From the NCBI GenBank assembly GCA_013398175.1, contig VZRZ01000222.1, forward strand, positions 706,655 to 770,654: a stretch of 64,000 nucleotides of DNA. Direction: 5' to 3'. Source of the stretch: Climacteris rufus (Eukaryota; Chordata; Aves; Passeriformes; Climacteridae). How positions within the stretch are numbered: position 1 is the stretch's first letter; each line of letters opens with the position of its first letter. The notes beneath the pieces were generated by a model. The model did no database searches and had not been told where the DNA came from. It was given only the letters and a program-made list of their open reading frames with translations. The translations under genes were made by a program, and so were the position numbers. Positions 54,777-64,000 of this stretch are shown here, piece after piece.

Positions 54777-55427
54777 GTGCCTGCTGTGTCAGGGATCGGC
54801 ACAGTTTTGCTTCTGGGTTACAGTGGGCTGGACAGAAGGAAAACAGTGACCCTGGTAAATGACATAAACCAGCTGTTTTCAGAAATTATTCTCCAGCCAC
54901 AGGTACTGAGAAAGGGGGAGGGCAAAGGGATGTCCCCAAGCCACATCTACACTGTGCAGGAGGGCAGGGTGGCTTTGCAACAGCGGGGCACACACTCACT
55001 GTCACTGTTTCTCCTGTTGCCAGGAGAAACCACTGCACGAGGAGAGCATGAGAGACCTTGCTACAGCAACAGCAGCTGCCCACAGAAATGGGAGACCTGC
55101 CTGAGCTTAACTCCCCTCACTGCATCCCAAGCTAATGCAAAGGCTGGAGGGAGTTACTTCTTTTCCCCAAGCAATTTCTTTCTAGTAAGAGATATTACAT
55201 CAATTTGGGACATTTATTCCTGTCAAGAGCTGCTTTACTGCACAAGCAGACTCCTGGAAGACCACCAAACTCTTTCTAAAGAAACACATGAAAGTCTGGA
55301 CAAATTGGTGAAGATGGTGGTAGAAATGATCCTGCACCTCACTGCAGAAGGCTCTTTACCTCCTGAGCAAAGACCAATGTATGGAGCTACAACAGAAATC
55401 CACTGCAGCACCTTCCATCAAAGTTAA
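54777..55427 (+). other. Longest ORF in window, unassigned
   Basis: A 216-codon open frame ends in TAA at 55425-55427. The C-terminal half reads like a helical protein: SIWDIYSCQELLYCTSRLLE, then HESLDKLVKMVVEMILHL. The N-terminal half is less protein-like, with no signal peptide or domain recognised. The first codon in the track is an ATG, but no promoter or Kozak context argues for it. In a locally less A/T-rich region an ORF of this length can arise by chance, so a gene is not claimed. Alternatives are a lineage-specific gene, a lncRNA exon or a coding relic. Confidence 0.25.
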
Positions 55428-55844
55428 AGTCACAATTTGGAGTTAGACATTCACCTTCCCCATGTAATTAAATAAAGACATCATCAAGGGCTTCACCAGA
55501 GACAGCACCCTAACTTCAAAAACAAAAAGGTGGATGCAAAATCCTTGTATGTGAAATGGCAACATTGATTGCAGACTGGATGTGAGGGAGCACACAGGCA
55601 GTATGACTGAACAAATGTGTGTACATGTCTCACTATTTATGAAAATTAAAGTTTGAAGGTTGAAGTGTGCCTTAGATGCAATCTGCTGCGTTGATCTCAA
55701 AGCTCTTTACATAGAGTATTTATACCTTACAGAAAAGTTTCCCTCACTCCTGCATGTGCAGCCTGGTTGATAGTGGGAGCTCTGCACATGGATCCTAAGT
55801 GATCACAACCCACCTTTGAATGCCATTCCAAGCATGCCAGCCAT

Positions 55845-56330
55845 GTTGACCTAGGAAATGTGAGATTATTATAACCCCCCAAATGAGTTTGCAGTAATTA
55901 TTCAAAGGCAATAAACTATTTTTTATTAACAGAACACAAGGCATTAAATATTTCATTAATGACAGCTTCACATTTCTTTGAAGTCATTATGATTAGAGAG
56001 ACATAATGTAATATTGCCCTGCATTATGAAATTGCTTAGATTTCAGTTTCTCCTTCACTGGTCACAAAACCAAATCGAATACTTTTTTTTCCTCCTATAA
56101 ATTTACCCTATCCAGTGCAGTGCCTCCAAGGCACACATTTCATTTTTATTAGCTGGGCAGTGTGAGTCATGCTATTAATCGGTATCAGTAGCAACACATC
56201 ACCAGACTGTCCTTTGCTGCACAGCCTATATTTAGAAAGGGAATGAGACTGCTGCTGGGTTATATAATGATGCAGCTATTTATAGATCTCCATTATACCT
56301 AGAGAGCACCGTCCTGCCATCTGAGCTCAG
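55845..56330. promoter_or_regulatory. Candidate enhancer-like block with paired MEF2 sites
   Basis: Two perfect MEF2 consensus sequences, CTATATTTAG at 56226-56235 and CTATTTATAG at 56276-56285, lie 50 bp apart. They sit in a non-repetitive block rich in homeodomain-like words (gtaattatt, cattaatgac, tattaatcgg). This texture is typical of conserved vertebrate enhancers. No alignment supports it here. Confidence 0.25.
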
Positions 56331-56538
56331 AGCAGCCAGGCTGACAGAGGTGTGATTATAGATTCGTCATCTTCTCTACCTTTCCCCCAGACACATTTGC
56401 AATTTTGTTTACCTGCCATTGTTTCTGTTTACTCCACCTGCAGTAAAATTACATGTAAAATCCTGTGTTCAGGCAAAAAAACCCCCAACATTTTAGAATG
56501 TGTTATTACTTGTGGGAAGGTAAAACAGTCACAACACC

Positions 56539-56588
56539 AAAAAAAAAAAAAACCAAAAAAAAAAAAACAAAAAACAAAACCCAATAAA
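56539..56588. repeat. A-rich simple repeat
   Basis: Runs of A are interrupted by CC and single C. It could be the remains of a poly(A) tail, but no retroposed body was identified upstream. Confidence 0.9.
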
Positions 56589-57219
56589 AAAATCCCCTTT
56601 ATTTTAATTTACCTTCCTTTTTGATTGCACGACTCTAGCCAAATGGAGAGGCCTTAAGAATATATCCATATTTCTAGTAGCACTGCACTAAAATTTTCAG
56701 ATTCTGTGTTTTTTCCACTTTTTATCTTTTTTTCTTTTACACTGATTTTTGGTGACTACGAGTAGCAAAAGCAATGAAAAACATATGACGTTGGGTCTGA
56801 GCAAACAGAAGGATGGGGGAGGCAAGCATTTGTGTTGGAGGTAGAAAAGTGTTTTTTCCTGTATCTAGCAAGTCTCACAACAAAATACTGGTTCAGTCCT
56901 TCACAGTTCAGATGAAATACATTTTCAGACAAGCAGTTACAAAGCAGGTATTAACAATTTAAGGTGAGCTACAAAAAAAAGACTCAGGGCACAGTCTCCA
57001 TGTTTGTACACCTGAGGCATTTTAGAGCTTGGAAGTTCATTTGTAAATTGTCAAGAACTGTAATTTTACTTGTAGAATAGTAAATAGGCCAGATTCCGGC
57101 CGTGGCCTCTTGGTGCCCACAGCACCCCAAACAGAAGGCTCAGCCCTGGCTGGACCTGCTGAAGGAATTATCTCGCTGCTGCACTGAGCTCACACCAAGG
57201 CATGGTGTCATTCCACAGT

Positions 57220-57605
57220 AGTGCCCTGGCTGTGGGACAGCATTAGGCTTGGAGTTGTGCAAAACTGGGAGGAGTGTCAGGTGCACCAGAAAGTTGTGCT
57301 GACATCCAGAGGGACCTCAAAAGGGGGGAGAAATGGGCTATCAGGAACCTCGTGGAGTTTAACCAGGGGAAGTGTCAAGTCCTGCCTCTGGGAAGGAGCA
57401 ACCAGAGCTCCAGAACATGCCCGGGGCTCTCTGGCTCAGAAGCACCTTTGCAGAGAAGGATGAGGGAGGGGTTCCTGGTGGACGACAGCTTTGTCGGAGC
57501 CAGCAACGTCCCTACCTGCAAAAAACACCAGCAGCACCCTGGGCTGCATTAGGCAGAGTGTCATCAGCAAGTCCCAGGATTTGTTTCTCCCCCAGCCCAT
57601 GGAGG
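57220..57605 (+). mobile_element. CR1 LINE internal fragment
   Basis: Plus-strand CR1 ORF2 text is clear: cagagggacctcaaaag, gggagaaatgggctatcagg, aacctcgtggagtttaacca, ggggaagtgtcaagtcctgc, cagcaccctgggctgcatta and ggcagagtgtcatcagcaagtc. It corresponds to the region just after the reverse-transcriptase FADD box. The fragment lacks both CR1 ends. Overlapping ORFs here are shadows of this repeat. Confidence 0.88.
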
Positions 57606-60230
57606 TCCATGCACCAGAGTGGAGCACAGGGAACCCCAGAGCTGCAAGTCCAGGTGTGTTTGTTCTGTTGATTGTAACTGTGCTTGGCAGGGTATGAAAT
57701 CCAGCTGCTGCTTTTTAGCTGCTGTGTGCAGGCTGGGTTACTTGGAGCCAGGAGTAGGGAGAAGGCAAGCAGTGAATACACTAAGGTTTGCATCTGGCAG
57801 CAAATGTGCAGATGTCTGTTTAGACAAGGTTTTATCTTGTCTCCTTTTCTCTTTTTGGTTTTCTCTTTCTTTTCTTATCTTCCCCTCTTCTCTCATCAGG
57901 GCGTTAAATGTGATACTTTTAACTCTATTCAGATACCAGATGTTCACAGAGCTGGCAAAAGTGGTATACTCTTGGAAGATCTGTCAAAGTTGATTGAAAC
58001 TAGCTACTGACTCAACAGTTTTCTGGGAAATAGAGCCACAGGCACACAGTGCAATCACATAAACATCAAGAAACCAGGATTAAAAATATTTCCTTGTAGT
58101 ATTAAAATAGTTTATCCATGTATCTGTAGTAGTATTACCTAGTACCTATGCCTAGGGGTTGTTTTTGCTAGATTTGCAAGAGTCCATGTCATCACATTGT
58201 GTCATCACAGGCCACTGTTTAGAGCAAGCACAAGAGTGCCAGCTTATATCGTCATGTACTGAAGAGCTTAAAATACCAAGCATCAGACATCAGCCTCTCC
58301 ATTGCAATTATGAGCAGCTTGTTTCTGCAAATTGAGATAGGTAATGATGCAAAACCTGATGAAATGGCACACGCTTCATTCCTGGCCAATGCTGCATTTC
58401 TCTCAGGCCCCAGGATTTATTAAATTCCCTCATCCCTTTTAGCTTGTACATGCAATGCATGCATAAATATCACAAGAGAATTACAATATAAAGGGGGCAC
58501 TGTCAATCTGATGGCCATTAAAATATGGTCACTGACCAAATCCCTTAATATACTGAGTTACTGCTGTTGGCTTTAAATACACTTTGGAGAGGATTAACTG
58601 CAAAGCATGTTTAAACCAAGGACATATCTCTCATCCTCAGCTGCCATAAATGGGATGTAAGTTTTGCATACAGAAGAAAGGAGTAGGATTTTGACAGCTG
58701 GAGATACTTATCTTTCCATACCACAGGGAAGGCTGGACAAGATGCTGCCTGCCACCGTTCCAGGCTGACATTATCTATACATCAGCGAAGGTGCTGAATC
58801 ACAGCGAAGGTCTGTGATAACTGGGGAGCACTTCCTTCCATATGCAGAGGAGCTTGCCACCACACAACAGCAGCAGATAATGTTTTTTGAAGTGGGGCAG
58901 GGGAGGAAAGGCACAAAGCATGCATTCAGAATATACATCACCCTCACAAACTAATTTGAGGACTGTTTATTAAAACACGCAATAGTATTGCAAATGCCTA
59001 TGTTAGCTGGAAATCATTATCAATCATATTTTATTAATCCATTGATATTTAACTTACTCTGAGCCTCTTGTTAATATATGGAATTTGACTTATTGTGGCA
59101 GATATTGAATAGTAAAAAAATACCTTTTCTTCCACAATGACAATAGGTCAAAATGCCAGGAAGACGAGAACTGTTGTTGAAACGTAACAGCTTTTTGATG
59201 TCCTGGAAGCAATTCAGGCCACCCTGTTCTGACTGGAGGTGGAACAAGCCCTAGCTGTCGAGCCACTGCAGAGGTGTGGGTGCCATTTTGTCATTTTGGT
59301 ATCTTTGAGGTCCAGAATGCCACTCTGTTTGGAGAAAAAGCTTTTCCAGATCCTACGGAGAGGTTTTCAGAATGTCATACTTTAAAAACTATAATACCCA
59401 CCCCCGGATATTATTTTGGTGTAATATTACTCTGTGGACCCTGTTTGCATGTTTGCTGTATCCTGTAACAGCTGTAACAGCTGTGCCCTCCTGTGGTGTA
59501 GGGCACTGTTCATGCTTTTTGGTTGGGGAATCCCTTCACAAGCAAATGCCTTCTCTACCCTGGCAGTCTCTTCCAGGGGGATGGAAGGGATGCTTATACA
59601 GCAAAGAGTTCTCAGTTTTTCCTCCTCGCTGTATAACTGTCAGTGTGAGACTCCTGAGGCCAGGCTTCAGCGAGGCCAGGTAAGGAGTAACCTCCAAAAC
59701 TGCTTTTTCTGCTGCAGCAGAATGAAACTAGGGGTACTAATGACACAGGGTAAGAGCAAGTAAGTGTGAACTAAGCTCTCTATCCCTGTGATTTACTCAG
59801 TCAGTCACTCGAGGAGAAAAATAGCCAGATGTTGCTCCCAGTTACAGGGACTGATGATTCATTTTTGCAATCCACAACTAACTGTCCTTCTCTGCCAAAT
59901 GAACAAACAAACTCAAAAAAACTCCCAAGCCCCACAATCCAGGATCAGAAACCAGATCCTTTCTCCCATGAGAAACACATTCATCTACTGTAAGGACCCT
60001 TCTGTCCCAGGACCTTTTCATGCATAGCTGTGCACAGCAATTGCTTTGAAGAGGAAAAGCACTTTTACCAGCATCACCACTTATTTAAGGAGACTGGACC
60101 TCATTCAGCTGTATACCCACCTTCTGCAGAGGTAGGGGTATTCCCAGCTCTACTCCCACCTGAACAGAGGCATGTACACTCCAGAGGTGAGTAGGAATTT
60201 GGGTGTGCTACTACTTCTAGAGGGCAAGTT
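57606..60230. other. Gene-free intergenic stretch
   Basis: No gene is recognised. ORFs of up to 124 codons at 57619-58010 and 59372-59763 have no recognised domain. An A/T-rich enhancer-like block lies at 58280-58620. Confidence 0.65.
58280..58620. promoter_or_regulatory. Candidate conserved noncoding element
   Basis: This non-repetitive block has homeodomain-like and POU-like words (attgcaattatgag, atgcaatgcatgcataaat, ggccattaaaat, gaggattaactgc). The call rests on texture and motifs only. Confidence 0.2.
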
Positions 60231-60450
60231 ATAGAATCATTTAGGTTGGAAAAGACTCTTAAGATCATTGAGTCCAACCATTAACCCAGAACTGCCAAGT
60301 CCACCACTAAACCATGTCTCTAAGCACTACATTTACACATTTTTTGATCACTTCCAGGGATGGATTCACACTACTTTCCTGGGCAGCCTGTTAACATGCT
60401 TGCCCACACTTTCAGTGTAGTAATTTTTCCTAATAATTTCAATACACCAT
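60231..60450 (-). mobile_element. CR1 LINE 3'-end fragment
   Basis: The stretch begins atagaatcatttaggttgga and aaagactcttaagatcattg, followed by agtccaaccattaaccc and ccaagtccaccactaaaccatgt. This is the antisense CR1 3' end with its octamer terminus at 60231. It is a 5'-truncated copy of about 220 bp, similar to the one at 36553-36785 and probably of the same subfamily. Confidence 0.92.
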
Positions 60451-63400
60451 ACTGTCAATAGAGTTAACTGACCCAGGAGAGCTATTGACCAGGCCAAAAG
60501 CTGGTATCTGTTGTAGGTGAACCTCCTTGACCCTGCTGACCGGACTGAGTAGAGTCAAGGTTCATGGACCTAAATGGAGCAAATTATTATTAAATTATTC
60601 TGGTGTCATGTCCTGTGTCTCTCCAGGAGGCTGAGGTCTTCCCTAAGCTCCACATGACCTCAGCCAGGCCTGTGTGGGTGTCTTGGCTACCCTTCAGAGG
60701 CACCAGGATGTGATGCTGGGGAGCTGAACTGGAACCTGACTTCCCACTGCTTACAGTCAGAGTCTGGGCATGTTGTTCTATCTTGACACTTCACAGACCA
60801 CACTTACCTTTAGGCATCAAACCCTGCCAGCAAGATCTCACTGCCAGTGTTTCTCACTGGCAAAATCATGGTACCTTCCCTCTCAGACTGTAGTTTTTTG
60901 GCTGCCTGTGTCCACAGCTCGCAGACATGGCACCCAGAACCTACAAGTCACTGAACTTCATGTTTTAGCTTTGACTCATGGAGTTACGGAATTACAACAG
61001 CAAAAGGAAAAACCCCAAGCTTCAACTATTCATGAGAGCAGGGCTTGAGTTGTGGGGCAGGCAGGGATGAATGGGGCAGTGCACAAGGTGTGGCAGCAAG
61101 GTCTCATTTCTTTACTAAGCAGATCTCTTGGCAGACCTGCTTTTCTTTAATCACTGCTGAGTGTATTCTCTGTGTAATGTCTACACATGATCCTTCAAAT
61201 GTATAAACATTTTTTTTTTGTTAATAGACACATAGGTAGTAAAATAGTGATTGCTCATTCTTGCTTAAGTGCTAGCAGGAGCTTGAATAGTTTGGAATAG
61301 CTCATATAAAGGGTTTGAGGTCAGGATCCTTTGAGATTTTAAAATATTTCACTGGGTTTTTTAACTAGTCTTAGTACACTGTCTCTCCCAGCCCCCAATT
61401 AGTGGGTTTTGTATTTCAGGATCCTGCTGTGTATAAAAGTTTTGCTTTACCTAAAGGAAAATAAAACTGCCCCTCAGCAGATATATTGCTTTCCAAAGCA
61501 TTTTGGTTTCACTATATTTGGAAGCCCATACATGCTGAAAAAAAAATCCTTTGACTGAGAAGAGTTACTCAAAGTCCATAAAATGAACATACAGTAAGTG
61601 TTCATGAGCTCAAACCAGGGAGCTGTTTCATTGAACTGCAGGGGAAATAACACAACTGTAGAATATGGTTTTCTCCTTCACTTTTTGTTCATTACTATTC
61701 AAAGCAGGTGCTATCTAATGGTAGAAACAAGTTTTCTAGCTATATTGCTTCTGAGGTGTTTACAAAATTGATTCAATGCAAATTAAGCAAATTCTGAGGC
61801 TTTCCTCAGCTTTTCAGCTCATTTTAAAGACTCCTGTTATACTGTAGTGCTGATTCGGAAGTAGCCTGCCCTTGTGTGGCACTGGGTTTGGGGCACTCCT
61901 CGTGTGCTTCACATTTTACTTGGGCCTTAGGAGACAAGGAGAGCCCAAGGACAACCCTACTGAGGGGCTACTGAGCTTCAGAGAACTGCCAGAGCTGGAC
62001 CCTGGTACCACTGATGAGCTCTCAGATCCCTCATGGTGAAAGCATTTCCCAGAGCTGCAGCTGTGTGGGCGTTTGTTCTTAGCATCTCAGGGATTAGAAG
62101 ATAGGCAAGGGCTGTGTTACCCTGGAAGAGGAGAGCTCCCTGAGAGCCCTGCCTGAATTGTCATGCATTGTGCATCACAGCCTGGGGAGAAGCTGGCCTC
62201 CTCTCTCAGAGGGAGATGGAGAAGCTTTTATTTTGGAGACGGAGCAATGAGGGAGTGTGACTTTTCAATAGAGATTTCTTAATGATGAAATCTTTACAAG
62301 GCAGATCAGGACTGCTCCTTTGCAGAGACAAGGAGCCAGATTGTGAGCCACACAATATGATGTTAAGACAACATCCCATCCTCAGCCCACATTTTCTCCT
62401 GCCTCTGGAAGCATTCTAGTTCTGCTGTACACTCCTCATTGTCTGAGAAAGTGAGACATACCACCTTCCTCCTTGGCTTATAGGCTAATTTATTGCTGAT
62501 GCCAGGGAACTCAGATACTTATGCCCTGCCCTTGCATGTCCCTATCCCTCTGAATTATTGCCTGAGATGCTGAGACAAGCTCTCCTCCCTTGCAGTCCAA
62601 ACAGGACTTCCTTACCAGCAAGCTACAGCTGAAGCTGTGTGGCTTTCCTTTCTCATTTCATCTGGAGCTGGTTAGGGACAAATATGGATGAGCTGACAGC
62701 CCTGAGCAGCTCCTGGGAGAAGGAAAGCTGAATAAGCTGCAGGGGAGCAGTGATATTTTGTCTTTGCAGCACTTAAGTAGGCAGAGTAAATAAGAATACT
62801 GCCCTGGAAGGGTAAGTTAAACCTGGGATAGCTGGGGAGGTTTAGCTGTCACAACCATCTGCCTCGTCTCTCTCCTGGCAGCTGCCTCTCCAGCTGAATG
62901 ATTCATGAACCACCTCAATTTACAGCTTGGCATAGTCAAAGAAATTAAAATTAATGTGCACTGGCTTTGATACATTAAGCTGTAAGTTCAGCATTGCAGG
63001 GACAAATACACACCCCAGTCGGGGTGTGCCTGATGTAAGCAGGGATGCTTACCTCTGCAAGGAATGCAACACGGTTCCTGAGAAGATGAAACTTGTCAGC
63101 CTTCCACCCATGCCAAATATATGCCAAAAACTTTACCACCCCCAAGCTAATCTTCCTATGCCCTCTCCAAATATAATATTTTCCCCAAAAAATAGGGGGG
63201 TGGGGGGATTATAGGAAATATTTTTAGATTATTTGATTCAAAACTTGTTTCCTCACCAAGACTTGTATATTTTTTCTATTTCTTTCTGAAAAGTTTTGAG
63301 ATCCTATGTTGCAAATATATCTAAATATAATACCTCTGAAGAGAGAGGACAAAGGAGGTCTTAAGAACTCCAAAAATCCCCAAAAGTAATACAATCTTTC

Positions 63401-64000
63401 TTTGACAAATTATAAAGAGAAAACCAAACAAACATTAAAAAACAAATAAAGTCTTTTAAGTGAATTGCATTTATATCCAGCTGATGTCGTGAATGATTCA
63501 AGGACAGATTCAAGTTCCGTTGCCCTGTTTTCCTTCCTTCTCCTCCTTCCCTCCTCTCCTTGCTCCCCAGACACGCACACTGTGCCCTCTGCAAGCCAAG
63601 TGTGAAATAGCTGCCTTCATTCATGTGTGACCTGCATCAGCCCTCCGGGAGCGAGGAGGGGAGGGAGTTTTTCCTCCTGGATGTTGAATGCACAGGATCA
63701 TAGGCAAGACCTATAAAGACAGCTAGATTCTGTGTGTGAGGCCCACAAGTTCCCTCATATAAGTACTTGGAATTACACCATCAGGGCCTCTGAGTTGCAT
63801 CTGCTCTGCTCTAGAGCCAGCTGCACAATTTTAAAGTGATGGTAAATGCTTCAAGGCTGGGGGAGCTGGAGCAGAAAATCCCCTGGGGATCACCGATGGC
63901 ACTCATGTCCTCTGCAGCTCATATTCTACCATAGACTGTTCAGGCTAAAGTAGAAAAGAAGGAATCCCTATCTCCCCAGTTTAAAATAACAATCTCTTTT
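60451..64000. other. Gene-free intergenic stretch to window end
   Basis: No gene or known repeat is recognised. GC content is moderately higher around 61860-62720. A short G-rich stretch, gggggggtgggggg-like, lies near 63195-63207. ORFs are at most 92 codons with no domain. Confidence 0.6.

Larger units (their letters stand above)
55428..57219. other. Gene-free intergenic stretch
   Basis: No gene is recognised. It contains an enhancer-like A/T-rich block at 55845-56330 and an A-rich simple repeat at about 56539-56588. Confidence 0.65.

Noticed and set aside
57619..58010. Overlapping 124- and 108-codon ORFs after the CR1
   Set aside because: The hydrophobic run comes from a T/C-rich tract (about 57835-57895), and no signal peptide or domain is convincing.

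Overview
The window is vertebrate nuclear DNA, almost certainly from a bird. The evidence is a spliced gene whose exons encode a protein very close to vertebrate PHEX, together with interspersed repeats of the avian CR1 LINE type and one solo LTR of an endogenous retrovirus. A passerine is possible given the LTR, but the sequence alone does not settle the species.

Positions 1-28179 hold the 3' part of PHEX on the plus strand. Eight exons (human exons 15-22 by phase and length) encode residues 530-749 and the stop. They carry the complete zinc-binding core of this M13 metallopeptidase (HEFTH at 580-584, E642 in ENIAD) and the conserved C-terminal CRLW. Exon lengths are 59, 55, 68, 131, 66, 105 and 77 nt plus a 103-nt terminal coding part. 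The frame is intact throughout, with no premature stop. Exons 1-14 lie upstream of the window. The introns range from 111 bp to 10.6 kb.

Positions 28180-64000 hold the PHEX 3' UTR, whose end cannot be fixed, and then a gene-poor intergenic stretch. I find no second convincing gene. The stretch contains CR1 fragments on both strands, a solo LTR nested in a CR1, simple repeats, one interrupted coding-like segment (about 48480-49285), one long unassigned ORF (54777-55427), and several A/T-rich blocks that look like candidate regulatory elements. In mammals the next genes downstream of PHEX are DDX53/PTCHD1, and a large gap before PTCHD1 fits what is seen here.

No bacterial-type system, CRISPR array, operon or intact transposon is present. 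The observations most worth a second look are the interrupted ORF at 48.5-49.3 kb, the long ORF at 54.8-55.4 kb, the nested LTR-in-CR1, the PHEX exon 18 GAG splice acceptor, and the lack of a canonical polyadenylation signal near the PHEX stop codon.
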